A DNA stretch of 64,000 bases, from positions 216,588 through 280,587 of the forward strand of contig CAXBBL010000006.1 of the NCBI GenBank assembly GCA_963974215.1. Direction: 5' to 3'. Position numbers and translations under genes: made by a program. How positions within the stretch are numbered: position 1 is the first letter of the stretch; the number at the start of each line of letters is the position of its first letter. The DNA is from Croceimicrobium sp963974215 (GTDB lineage: Bacteria > Bacteroidota > Bacteroidia > Flavobacteriales > Schleiferiaceae). The notes under the pieces are model-generated. The model was not told the DNA's origin. It searched no databases and worked only from the letters and a program-made list of their open reading frames with translations. Below are positions 7,427 through 15,210 of this stretch, in pieces.

Positions 7427-8959
7427 CTATTTCATTTGCGGTTGTTTGGCAAATTTCACTTTAAGAATGCTGCCGTGATCTAGCTTGCTATGCATTTCAA
7501 TTTCATGGCCATATCGAGCTAATTGGGCTTTGGTCATAAAGAGCCCTAAACCACGAGAACTTTGCTCGCCATGAAAGGTATTGCCGTATTTAAATAGCTT
7601 ATTCTTAAATTTCTTAACATCTATTCCTACACCGTTATCTTCAAACTCAAACACCAAAAAATTATCTTGAAGATAAGAACGGACCTTCAGGTGCAGCTGC
7701 CTCTCTAGACTGCGATACTTGAAAGCATTAGAAATAATATTGTAGATCAAGCTTGTGAAATATAGCTTTGGGTACATTACGGAAGGTAGTGATGTTTCTA
7801 TCTCTAATTTACCTTTCTTTTGACTTTCAAATTCGCACTGTTTAAAGACCCTAGCTATCTCTAGTTGCCAGACGCACTTCTCTAGTAAACTATCTTCCTG
7901 ATTAATTTTATTATAAAAATCTCCCAGATCGTCTAAAATCTGGACATTTTCTTCGGCTCTTTGTTTTATTAAAGATCTGAATTCTTTTAACTCTTCTGGC
8001 TTTAATTCCTCTTGTTCAAGCAGGTCTATTACATTTCGCACGGCTAAAGCAGTTCCGCGTAAGTTATGCGAGGTTATTTGGGCCGCTTGTTGGCGAAGCT
8101 CAGCTTCAGATCGCAAAAGTTTGTTTTTATGATTTAGTCTAGCGTTTTGTTCTTTAATTTTCTCTTGCGCTTCCTGTTCTTGCTTTAACCAAACCTGAAT
8201 CTCCTTTTTTAAGGCATAAATGGTAGATAAGGGGGCAATCACAATTAGAATAGAGAGAAAGCCTCCAAATAAAGCCCGTTGATCGTGCCAAATGAATTCC
8301 AAAACAGTTAGTAAAATTAGCAATAGAATAGGAACGGCAATTCCGTAGCGATAGGTAAAGCCAACTGCCTTTGAACTAAAATCATAAGCTCGGTGATTAG
8401 ACATCTTTCTTATTGAATTAAGAAAGTAATATGATAAGTTGATCGATGAAATTATCATAAAGAACAAGGCCGTATTCCAACTTAAAGTTTCGAAAGTTGG
8501 AATAGTATAAAGTAACGTTGGATTAACTAGATGTGCCATTATCGCCAAGCCAGAAGCGCTGTAAAGAAAAACATCTATTAGAAAGAGTGCGGGACGGCTA
8601 TCTTTATATCTTGCAAAATACTGCTCCGAAGCGCAAAGTATGAGCAAGACCGAAGTGGCAATTGAACTCTTATCCAAAAGTTGAGGCCATATAAAAACTG
8701 GGTTGATATTGTTCAATAACTCTAAAATGTTTAATGATAGAACTATCGTACAAGCCACTTTGGAACTACGAGAATCCTCGCTGACCTTCGAAAATAAAAT
8801 TAACAAAAAGGAAAAGGCAGTAATAATAGTCATTTCCGCCCAGCCATCTTGAATACTACTTAGTCGACTAAAGCCAATCAAGTGACTTGATATAACCAAT
8901 ACTAAATAAAACGAAAGAATTGCAAAAAAATAAGGGTTTATCCTAGCAACAGCGCGCAT
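7427..8959 (-). CDS. Membrane sensor histidine kinase
   Basis: The 510-residue protein has about eight membrane segments in residues 10-255, a coiled coil (~255-290, KKEIQVWLKQEQEAQEKIKEQ) and a kinase core. The phospho-acceptor is His298 in SHNLRG. The ATP-binding domain shows the N box (YNIISNAFKYR), G1 (FEDNGVGID) and G2 (SRGLGLFMTKAQL). The membrane part is a multi-pass sensor without an obvious periplasmic domain, so the signal is probably sensed in the membrane. The gene follows a single-domain response regulator by 6 bp on the same strand; the two should form a phosphorelay pair. No DNA-binding output is encoded nearby. Confidence 0.88.
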   Translation of the reverse strand: MRAVARINPYFFAILSFYLVLVISSHLIGFSRLSSIQDGWAEMTIITAFSFLLILFSKVSEDSRSSKVACTIVLSLNILELLNNINPVFIWPQLLDKSSIATSVLLILCASEQYFARYKDSRPALFLIDVFLYSASGLAIMAHLVNPTLLYTIPTFETLSWNTALFFMIISSINLSYYFLNSIRKMSNHRAYDFSSKAVGFTYRYGIAVPILLLILLTVLEFIWHDQRALFGGFLSILIVIAPLSTIYALKKEIQVWLKQEQEAQEKIKEQNARLNHKNKLLRSEAELRQQAAQITSHNLRGTALAVRNVIDLLEQEELKPEELKEFRSLIKQRAEENVQILDDLGDFYNKINQEDSLLEKCVWQLEIARVFKQCEFESQKKGKLEIETSLPSVMYPKLYFTSLIYNIISNAFKYRSLERQLHLKVRSYLQDNFLVFEFEDNGVGIDVKKFKNKLFKYGNTFHGEQSSRGLGLFMTKAQLARYGHEIEMHSKLDHGSILKVKFAKQPQMK

Positions 8960-8965
8960 CTTGAC

Positions 8966-9355
8966 TTATAATAAACTTACTATTAATTCTTTTAGCTGTG
9001 CTCTACTGATCGGTTTTATTAGATAGCCCTTAACGGTTGATATGGATTCGGCGCGTTTAATATCCGCTTGATCGATGGAAGATGTCACAATATAGATGGT
9101 AATATCTTTAGTTAGTTCATCTTTCAGCGGCAAGTATTGTTCTAAAAACTCCCAGCCATCCAACACTGGCATGCTTAAATCTAATAAAAGAATTTCGGGT
9201 AGCATATCAGGCTGAGATCTATTTTCATATAGAAAATTGATTGCCTCTTCGCCATTTTCCAACATTATAATACTATGCTCACCATCTAAGGAATTTATAA
9301 GCATTTTAGCACTTAACCTAAAGACTACGTCATCATCTACTACTGCGAACTTCAT
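8966..9355 (-). CDS. Single-domain response regulator
   Basis: The 129-residue protein is a lone receiver domain with an intact site: acidic residues Asp7-Asp9, phospho-acceptor Asp59 (LLLDLSMP), Thr90 (IVTSS) and Lys113 (LIKP). There is no output domain, so it works through protein contacts or as a phosphate shuttle. It is the first gene of a two-gene unit with the histidine kinase that begins 6 bp after its stop. Similar kinase-distal receivers with the LLLDLSMPVLDGWEF stretch are common in Bacteroidota. Confidence 0.9.
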   Translation of the reverse strand: MKFAVVDDDVVFRLSAKMLINSLDGEHSIIMLENGEEAINFLYENRSQPDMLPEILLLDLSMPVLDGWEFLEQYLPLKDELTKDITIYIVTSSIDQADIKRAESISTVKGYLIKPISRAQLKELIVSLL

Positions 9356-9523
9356 AAAACCGAATTAAGGAGATTTAGCATGGGGTTTTCTTTTCAGGCA
9401 ACTTAATAATTTCACCTCTAATGGCAAAGTAAACAATAACAAGTTTAAGATTTACACGCTAGCTAAATTTTAATAAAATAAATCACAGGAACTTAAGTAC
9501 CTTATAGAAAAGTAGACCTGTAA

Positions 9524-9670
9524 TGTGCTCAACTTACAGGTGAAGGCATTGGGTCAATAAGCTTTAAAGCAGATGCGATAAACCCGAAGCCTCATCGCTT
9601 CCAGAACTATGAAATGCGCGCTAAACGACATGCTGCTGCTTATTTTGCTAAAAACTATCAGGTCGAATAG
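9524..9670 (+). pseudogene. 3' remnant of an HExxH-protein gene
   Basis: Between in-frame stops at 9521 and 9668 the frame reads ...GEGIGSISFKAD... then HRFQNYEMRAKRHAAAYF...YQVE. It aligns with the C-terminus of the 289-residue HExxH protein (GLPSIISA, then HKYKSYEMRANRKAAYFF). The HExxH region itself is missing, and no start is present. This is therefore the eroded tail of a second member of the family, separated from the intact gene by the kinase/regulator pair. Confidence 0.7.
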
Positions 9671-9965
9671 ACGAAATTCGTAAAGTCATTTCCATTACTA
9701 AAGATGAGTGATTAATATAAACTTTTACTTTTCAAATTTGATTATTTATCCCTAACTGAAACAATTATAAAAACATCGTCTGCTATTTTTATTAAATTTA
9801 CTATTAATTAAATTAATACTATGACAATCTCACTATTCTGTTTCGCGCTATTCTTATTAATTTTCTTTAAAATTCCCAATCCTGTGAAACGGTGTATCGC
9901 TTAACTCCTAATGCTCTGTTATTTTTTTGATTCAAACGGTAGAAGATAATACCCAAATTCTAAGA
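9671..9965. other. AT-rich intergenic DNA, no gene seen
   Basis: Very AT-rich sequence with no credible frame; the longest is a 27-codon hydrophobic frame from ATG 9821 (MTISLFCFALFLLIFFKIP), too short to claim. It lies between the gene remnant and repeat copy 2, and probably continues the decayed region. Confidence 0.35.
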
Positions 9966-10152
9966 AACCTGATTTCGACATCAAATTAGGCCTCAGACCT
10001 CTTATAAAAAGTAGGTTTCAAGCCGAAGCGTTGAAAGAATAGTGGGCTATTGTAAAGGGCTAAGACGCTAAAAAAACTTTTACAAGAGGCTTATATGTAC
10101 TTTTCCAATAAAATTGAAAATTTAAGACAGTAATTTTAAGGCAAGTTAAGTT
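9966..10152 (+). repeat. Dispersed inverted-repeat element, copy 2 (short, degenerate)
   Basis: It has the same orientation as copy 1. The left part is well kept (AACCTGATTTCGAC, AGGCCTCAGACCTCTTATAA, AAGCCGAAGCGTTGAA), the central hairpin is damaged (GAATAGT-GG-GCTATTG), and the right end (AATTTTAAGGCAAGTTAAG) is weakly conserved. It lacks the 74 bp extra segment of copy 1. No coding capacity. Confidence 0.7.
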
Positions 10153-10173
10153 TAAAATAGATATAACTCAAAT

Positions 10174-10581
10174 TTAGGTAAGCAAGTTTAACTCAATGTG
10201 CTCGGCTATTGCACGATTTTCTTGGAAACTACTTTTACCGACCCAAATAGGAACAAGCTCATTTTCCGAGCGAATTAAGCTAATTCCCCCTCGCGCTGTC
10301 CCGAAGTGTTGGTAGGTCTTTATTCTTCCCAAAAAATAGATTTTTCTTTGGTTTTCTTCGGCACTAAGCTTAAGATACTGTTCCACTTCAAGACGTTCTA
10401 AGTTAATATGGCTGCAAAGCATTTTAGTAGGAGCACTATCAAACAATTTAATAGTCGACAAAGTCACCCAATCTGAATTATCAGCGTGCTTATAAATCCC
10501 GCTAAAAAAAAGGGGCGAATCTCCATGTAATTCGGCTAGTTTCAAAAGTTCGTAGCGGTAAAAATTTTTGTCGCGCTTCAT
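10174..10581 (-). CDS. Hypothetical protein
   Basis: The 135-residue soluble protein is not recognised. It has no signal peptide or membrane segment. Composition is ordinary, with a mixed alpha/beta look: an N-terminal helix (KNFYRYELLKLAELHGD), then strands such as WVTLSTIKLFD and KIYFLGRIKTYQHFGTARGG. It stands alone between repeat copy 2 and the short repeats before the tRNA, in a region with signs of decay and insertion, so it may be accessory. The start is the first ATG in the frame. Confidence 0.55.
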   Translation of the reverse strand: MKRDKNFYRYELLKLAELHGDSPLFFSGIYKHADNSDWVTLSTIKLFDSAPTKMLCSHINLERLEVEQYLKLSAEENQRKIYFLGRIKTYQHFGTARGGISLIRSENELVPIWVGKSSFQENRAIAEHIELNLLT

Positions 10582-10721
10582 GGCGTGAGAGCTTTCATTG
10601 AGCGGTGAAATTAAGATCTAGCTGCTTAGTGATGAAACTATTAGTGGTATAAATCTTCTCTTAGTCTTCTATCTGCTTTAGTTCAAGTCTATGGTTTTGA
10701 AAAAAATCCGTTGATGAATCT

Positions 10722-10800
10722 GTTCTCAAATCCCACAGCGCAGCGATCTCAGATCCATAATCTTTAGAAAAAGGGATTGCCTCCCTACGGTCGCTGATCC
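10722..10800. repeat. Short repeat, unit A
   Basis: About 79 bp beginning TTCTCAAATCCCACAGCGCA and ending GGTCGCTGATCC. It matches the unit at 10936-11012 over most of its length. Inside it, GGGATTG...CGCTGATCCC is a near-palindrome. Such units are probably extragenic repeats; no frame spans them. Confidence 0.6.
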
Positions 10801-10935
10801 CTACAAACTCCTTAATGGATACCAAATCGAAAAGTCTTTGGTCTTTGGGCTCCGCCCTTCGAGGCTTTTTCCATTCCTTTCGGCTTCAAGCAAGCTTGGC
10901 CTTAAAATCGAATACTAAATTTATTGACTAATCCC

Positions 10936-11012
10936 TTCTCAAATCCCATAGCGCAGCGATCTCAAATCTCAAATCTTACAAGAGGGATTAGCTCCCTGCG
11001 GTCGCTGATCCC
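10936..11012. repeat. Short repeat, unit B
   Basis: The second copy of the unit at 10722-10800: TTCTCAAATCCCATAGCGCA at the start, and GGGATTAGC...GCTGATCCC at the end, forming an imperfect hairpin. Between the units (10801-10935) only non-coding sequence is seen. Confidence 0.6.
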
Positions 11013-11069
11013 GAAAGGGATACCGTTATCAAGAATCCCGAGCCCTCGCTGCGCTCTGCCTCTTGGTAT

Positions 11070-11125
11070 TTTTTTATGCGCAAACTCACTTGAGCCTGCG
11101 GCTCAGAATCGTTGCGCATAAAAAA
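11070..11125. repeat. Long inverted repeat between short repeats and tRNA
   Basis: TTTTTTATGCGCAA (11070-11083) is the exact reverse complement of TTGCGCATAAAAAA (11112-11125), with an inner GAGCC-tgc-GGCTC stem. It can form a strong cruciform or a transcript hairpin with U-runs in both directions. It partly overlaps the tRNA terminator, so it may back it up. Confidence 0.65.
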
Positions 11126-11155
11126 ATCCCGCATCAGCTTACGCTGTGCGGGATT
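11119..11155 (-). terminator. Rho-independent terminator of tRNA-Ser
   Basis: On the minus strand AATCCCGCA and TGCGGGATT form a perfect 9 bp stem (11125-11133 with 11147-11155), followed by a run of T. It begins 5 bp behind the 3' end of the tRNA gene. Confidence 0.75.
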
Positions 11156-11159
11156 CTTG

Positions 11160-11244
11160 CGGAGAGAGAGGGATTCGAACCCCCGGAGGTGTGACCCTCA
11201 ATAGTTTTCAAGACTACCGCATTCGACCACTCTGCCATCTCTCC
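11160..11244 (-). tRNA. tRNA-Ser (anticodon TGA)
   Basis: The minus strand reads GGAGAGATGGCAGAGTGG at the 5' end and closes with TCTCTCC plus discriminator G, a perfect 7 bp acceptor stem. The anticodon loop is CTTGAAA (anticodon TGA), there is a long variable arm typical of class II tRNAs, and the T arm has GGTTCGAATCC. CCA is not encoded. Its terminator lies directly behind it and a near-consensus promoter in front. Confidence 0.95.
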
Positions 11245-11274
11245 AATAAAATACCCTATTTTCCTTAGGGGATG

Positions 11275-11304
11275 CAAATGTAAAATTATTTTTAGCTCTA
11301 CAAA
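11275..11304 (-). promoter_or_regulatory. Promoter of tRNA-Ser
   Basis: On the minus strand TTTG (11301-11304) and TACATTTG (11275-11282) are separated by 18 bp, matching the Bacteroidota promoter consensus (TTTG at -33, TAnnTTTG at -7). The start of transcription would be about 25 bp before the tRNA. Confidence 0.7.
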
Positions 11305-11366
11305 CAACCTTAAGCCTCTTTTTCTGTCTATATTCGTATAATATACTACTTCGAAATATATACTCT

Positions 11367-12878
11367 ATGCGCAAAGTATTTATCTTGCTGTTTATCAGCT
11401 TCTTCGTGTCAGCAAAAAAAACTAACTTATATATCTCGGTTTCGGAATTTCTGACCGATCAACGCGAATCATACGTTGAACTGTACTTTGGCATTGATAG
11501 TTATAGTCTCGACTATGTAAAAAAGGAGTCTACTTTTAACGGTGGATTAGAAGTGACCGTAAGTGTTTTCCAAGATGGTAAAATTATAACGGGCGACCGC
11601 TTCCGTATTCTCAGTCCTGCTTACCCAGATACCAATAATCTAAATCAAGTATTATTCCACCAACAGCGCTTTCTATTGGACCAAGGAAGCTACGAAATGC
11701 AATTGCAAATTGTAGATATTAACGACACTACCGAACGATACGAGTTTTCTCGCAATATCATTTTAACCATCGATAAAGAAGAAGCGGATCATTCCCAAAT
11801 TGTTTTTCTCGAAAGTTTTGCTCCCGCCAGTGAGGCTCCCAAAAACTCTTATCTACGCTCAGGCTATGCCTTAGTGCCTACCATTAGTAGTGGCACGCCT
11901 TATTTCCCTGAAAGCACCAAGCAACTTTCTTTCTATAACGAACTTTATAATTTAGATAAGGTACTAGGAGCAGGGAGCAAGTTTCTTTTGCGCTATTACT
12001 TACAAGATGAAAGTACCGGTAACAAACTGAATAACTACGCAGGCTTTATTAAAAGTTCGGCCGCTCCGGTTATCCCTGTCTTAAACGCTTTTAATATCGA
12101 AAAACTGCCTAGTGGAAACTATAACTTAGTAATTGAAGCTCTCGATCAAAAGGGTGAACAAATTATAGAACACAAAACATTTTTCTACCGTAAAAATGCG
12201 GAAGGTGAGGTCCTCCCGGGTAGTTTTGAAGCGGAGGACTACACGGGCACTTTTGTTGACTTCTTGGGTAACCTTGACAGCGTTTATAAATACGTAGAAT
12301 ACCTCTACCCTATTTCAACCGAAAGGGAACAGCTAAGTCAAGACAACTTATTAGCGCAAGCTGATGAACAAATGCTAAAACAGTATTTTTTAGCTTTTTG
12401 GCGCAATCGTAAACCACTTGCTCCCGAGCAAGCTTGGCAAACCTACCATCGTAAAGTGAAAGAAACTAATCAACTTTTTAGTAGTGGCTTACGTCAGGGA
12501 TATAAAACGGACCGTGGCAGAGTGTGGTTAATGTATGGTAGACCTGACCAAAAAGAGCGCCGTGCCATGGAGCCCAATATGCCGGCTTATATAATTTGGC
12601 AGTACAACAAGGTGCAAAGCGATTTTGTAGTTACCCAGAATAATAAAATGTTTGTTTTTGGTGAATTTGAACCTTCTACCCAAGAATTTCAATTGATTCA
12701 CTCCACTGCTATTGGTGAATTGCAAAGCCGCGATTGGCGCCGCGATCTTTACTTCCGTGCTTATGGTGGACCGGGAACGATTGATCCTGACAGTGATCCT
12801 AATGCGCGTGAATTCGGCTCGCGTACTAATCAAAATATCATTTTAGGAACTACTGGTGCAGACCGAGTAAACCGCTAA
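11367..12878 (+). CDS. GWxTD domain-containing exported protein
   Basis: The 503-residue protein has a signal peptide (residues 1-17, LLFISFFVSA). Residues ~20-290 are beta-sandwich-like and are followed by the C-terminal GWxTD domain from ~325: FLAFWRNRKPLAPEQAW, then QGYKTDRGRVWLMYGRPDQ (here Gly-Tyr-Lys-Thr-Asp in place of Gly-Trp-x-Thr-Asp), and RDWRRDLYFRAYGGPG near the end. The family is found in Bacteroidota and related phyla; its role is not established. It is followed after 9 bp by an acyltransferase and then a glycosyltransferase on the same strand, which hints at an envelope-related unit. Confidence 0.85.
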   Translation: MRKVFILLFISFFVSAKKTNLYISVSEFLTDQRESYVELYFGIDSYSLDYVKKESTFNGGLEVTVSVFQDGKIITGDRFRILSPAYPDTNNLNQVLFHQQRFLLDQGSYEMQLQIVDINDTTERYEFSRNIILTIDKEEADHSQIVFLESFAPASEAPKNSYLRSGYALVPTISSGTPYFPESTKQLSFYNELYNLDKVLGAGSKFLLRYYLQDESTGNKLNNYAGFIKSSAAPVIPVLNAFNIEKLPSGNYNLVIEALDQKGEQIIEHKTFFYRKNAEGEVLPGSFEAEDYTGTFVDFLGNLDSVYKYVEYLYPISTEREQLSQDNLLAQADEQMLKQYFLAFWRNRKPLAPEQAWQTYHRKVKETNQLFSSGLRQGYKTDRGRVWLMYGRPDQKERRAMEPNMPAYIIWQYNKVQSDFVVTQNNKMFVFGEFEPSTQEFQLIHSTAIGELQSRDWRRDLYFRAYGGPGTIDPDSDPNAREFGSRTNQNIILGTTGADRVNR

Positions 12879-12887
12879 ATTTGCGGC

Positions 12888-13745
12888 ATGATTGTTTACC
12901 AGATTGCGGTGGCCTTTGGCCGCATCGTATCCCTTTTACCCTTCCGCCTAATTTACGGGCTTAGCAATTTTATAGCTTGGGTATTAGGCGCCGTTTTAAA
13001 ATATCGCACCGATGTAATTCAGCGTAATTTAAAGGCTTCCTTTCCTAAGATGTCTCAAAAAGAACGGCAGAAAACCCAAAAGCGATTTTACCACAATTTC
13101 GCCGATATAATAGTCGAATCTTTCAAAAGCCTAAGTATCTCCGAAAAAACCATGCGCCAGCATTTTGTGCTCCGTAACCCCGAGGTTTTCCAAAAGCTTT
13201 ACGATCAGAATAAAGGCTTAATCATGGTAATGGGCCACCACACTAATTTCGAGTGGACCGCCATGTCTATTCCCTTGGTGGTGCCCCAAAATTGCTATGC
13301 GGTATACCACCCTCTTAAAAATCCGCGTTTCAATAAACTGATCGTTAAAATTAGAGAGCAATTCGGCTTGCAACTTTTTAAAATGGCGGATACCTACCCC
13401 TTTATGTTAAATAATCCTGATCCTAATCCGCTCTATGTTTTCATGGCCGATCAGAGTCCCCATAAAGGTAAAATCAAGTACCGTGGCCAATTTTTAAACC
13501 AATCTACCCCCGTGCATTTAGGCGTAGAAAACCTCAGTAAGAAGTGCAATTTAGCGGTAGTTTTTATCGACATCATTCGCGTAAAACGTGGTTTTTACGA
13601 AATAGAAGCGCAATTACTTTTCGATAAGCCTCAAGAATCCGAAACCTACGAGATTACCAATACCCACCTGCGGGCTTTGGAAAAATTAATACAAAAAGAC
13701 CCACCCAATTGGTTGTGGAGTCATAAACGCTGGAAACATGCCTAA
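12888..13745 (+). CDS. Lipid A biosynthesis type acyltransferase (LpxL/HtrB family)
   Basis: The 285-residue protein belongs to the LpxL/LpxM/HtrB family, which adds a secondary acyl chain to lipid A at the inner membrane. An N-terminal hydrophobic stretch (LLPFRLIYGLSNFIAWVLGAVL) is followed by the acyltransferase HX4E motif, His117 to Glu122 in MGHHTNFEW. Later conserved parts are VFMADQSPHKG and WLWSHKRWK at the C-terminus. Length fits the family (about 290). In Bacteroidota some members may act on other amino- or glycolipids. It overlaps the next glycosyltransferase gene by 8 bp. Confidence 0.85.
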   Translation: MIVYQIAVAFGRIVSLLPFRLIYGLSNFIAWVLGAVLKYRTDVIQRNLKASFPKMSQKERQKTQKRFYHNFADIIVESFKSLSISEKTMRQHFVLRNPEVFQKLYDQNKGLIMVMGHHTNFEWTAMSIPLVVPQNCYAVYHPLKNPRFNKLIVKIREQFGLQLFKMADTYPFMLNNPDPNPLYVFMADQSPHKGKIKYRGQFLNQSTPVHLGVENLSKKCNLAVVFIDIIRVKRGFYEIEAQLLFDKPQESETYEITNTHLRALEKLIQKDPPNWLWSHKRWKHA

Positions 13746-14760
13746 TGCCCCCATTGCGGTCGCCATTCTTAATTGGAACGGACAAAAACTCCTCGAACGA
13801 TTTTTAGCTAATGTACTGGAAAACAGCTCTCCTCTAGCAAAAGTTTATCTTATCGACAATAATTCAAGCGACGATTCCATTGCCTATACTAAAAACGAAT
13901 TTCCTGCCATCGAAATAATTTCCTTAGCAGATAATTATGGCTATGCGGGTGGTTATAATAAGGGACTGAAACACATTGAAGAAGAAATTGTAATCTTACT
14001 CAACTCCGATGTAGAGGTTAGTCCTAATTGGCTAGAACCCCTTTATTCTCGCTTTACAGAAGATGCGACCCTAGCGGCATTACAGCCTAAAATTAAAGAT
14101 TTGAAATCCCCCCAACATTTCGAGTACGCTGGCGCCGCCGGTGGTTATATCGATATTTTAGGCTACCCATTTTGTCGGGGTAGAATCTTCGATCATTTAG
14201 AAGAAGACCAGCAACAATACAATAACTATCAAGAAGTTTTTTGGGCTACGGGTGCCTGTTTGGCGGTACGGAAATCGGCCTTCGAACAAGTAGGAAAACT
14301 CTATGAAACGCTTTTCGCGCACATGGAAGAAATTGATCTTTGCTGGCGGTTACAACTGGCAGGTTTTAAAGTAGCAGTAGAACCCGCTTCGGAAGTTTAC
14401 CATTTAGGAGGCGCCACTTTAGAATCGTATTCGCCCCAAAAAACCTATCTCAATTTTCGCAATAGCTTAATTATACTCTTCTTAAACCTACCGCATAGCC
14501 ACGCCATTCCTACTATTCTAGCCCGACTAGTTTTGGATGGAGTATCGGCTATTCGTTTTCTCCTCTCTGGGAAACCGAAATTACTGCTCGCCATATTACG
14601 CGCGCATTTTGCCTTTTACGGAATGTTCAATGCCCTGTTTCTTGAAAAAAGAAAGCGGAAATCGGCCCCCTTAAAATCATTAAAAGGGGTTTACCCGAAA
14701 AGTATTGTCGCGTCTTTTTATCTGCGAAAGCGTAAAATTTTTAAAGACTTAAATTTTTAA
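13738..14760 (+). CDS. Family 2 glycosyltransferase
   Basis: The 340-residue protein is a GT-A fold glycosyltransferase of family 2: AVAILNWNGQKLLERFL at the N-terminus, VYLIDNNSSDDSIAY for nucleotide binding, LLNSDVEVSPNWL as the DxD-like metal motif, and MEEIDLCWRLQLAGF (acceptor side). It resembles rhamnosyltransferase-like enzymes that build cell-surface glycans. A C-terminal hydrophobic stretch (~240-295) may dock it on the membrane. It begins inside the end of the acyltransferase gene, and its stop overlaps the convergent aroQ stop by 4 bp. The sugar is not predictable. Confidence 0.88.
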   Translation: MPNAPIAVAILNWNGQKLLERFLANVLENSSPLAKVYLIDNNSSDDSIAYTKNEFPAIEIISLADNYGYAGGYNKGLKHIEEEIVILLNSDVEVSPNWLEPLYSRFTEDATLAALQPKIKDLKSPQHFEYAGAAGGYIDILGYPFCRGRIFDHLEEDQQQYNNYQEVFWATGACLAVRKSAFEQVGKLYETLFAHMEEIDLCWRLQLAGFKVAVEPASEVYHLGGATLESYSPQKTYLNFRNSLIILFLNLPHSHAIPTILARLVLDGVSAIRFLLSGKPKLLLAILRAHFAFYGMFNALFLEKRKRKSAPLKSLKGVYPKSIVASFYLRKRKIFKDLNF

Positions 14761-15176
14761 GCCTCTAAAAAATAACGCAAAGCCATTTCGTAAGATCGCA
14801 AGCCCATACCGGAAATTACCGCTTTGGCGCCACTCGAGATGTAGCTAAAATGCCTAAACTTTTCTCGTTGAAAGATATTAGAGATATGCACTTCAATAAG
14901 AGGACAGTCTAAGCTTTTCACGGCATCACCCAAGGCTACCGAAGTATGAGTAAAGGCAGCGGGATTAAGAATAATACCCTGCGAATCTTCGGCCGCTTGA
15001 TGCAAAGCATTGACTAATTCGCCTTCTATATTGGATTGAAAATGACTGATTTCCAAATGACTAAAGGCCGTTCGCAATTGCTTCAAATAATCTTCAAAGC
15101 TTTGACCACCATAAATTTCGGGTTGTCGTTTACCTAGCAAATTTAGGTTAGGACCGTTGATGATGGCAATTTTCAT
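14757..15176 (-). CDS. aroQ: 3-dehydroquinate dehydratase, type II
   Basis: The 139-residue enzyme converts 3-dehydroquinate to 3-dehydroshikimate in the shikimate pathway. Features are IINGPNLNLLGKRQPEIYGG with catalytic Tyr22, NPAAFTHTSVALGDA, and LIEVHISNIFQREKFR with the conserved His and Arg. Length is usual for the dodecameric type II enzyme. It is divergent from xerD with only 30 bp between the start codons, inside a symmetrical sequence. A TACTTTTG box lies 19 bp before the ATG. Confidence 0.95.
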   Translation of the reverse strand: MKIAIINGPNLNLLGKRQPEIYGGQSFEDYLKQLRTAFSHLEISHFQSNIEGELVNALHQAAEDSQGIILNPAAFTHTSVALGDAVKSLDCPLIEVHISNIFQREKFRHFSYISSGAKAVISGMGLRSYEMALRYFLEA

Positions 15177-15210
15177 TTAGTACATTTAGGGCATCAAAAG
15201 TACTAAATGA
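15173..15210. promoter_or_regulatory. Symmetrical divergent control region aroQ/xerD
   Basis: TCATTTAGTAC (15173-15183) and GTACTAAATGA (15200-15210) are perfect 11 bp inverted repeats with a 16 bp spacer; each arm contains one gene's start codon. On the minus strand TACTTTTG (15195-15202) is a consensus -7 box for aroQ; on the plus strand TACATTTA (15181-15188) is a near match placed equivalently for xerD. The two promoters would overlap and compete. Confidence 0.55.

Noticed and set aside
9821..9904. 27-codon hydrophobic frame in AT-rich DNA
   Set aside because: It is too short and too AT-driven to distinguish from chance.
10924..11121. 65-codon frame before the tRNA
   Set aside because: It runs through short repeat unit B and the long inverted repeat; composition is that of repeats, and no family is visible.
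12876..12883. TAAATTTG before the acyltransferase gene as promoter
   Set aside because: It is only 4 bp from the ATG and overlaps the previous stop, leaving no room for a normal start of transcription.
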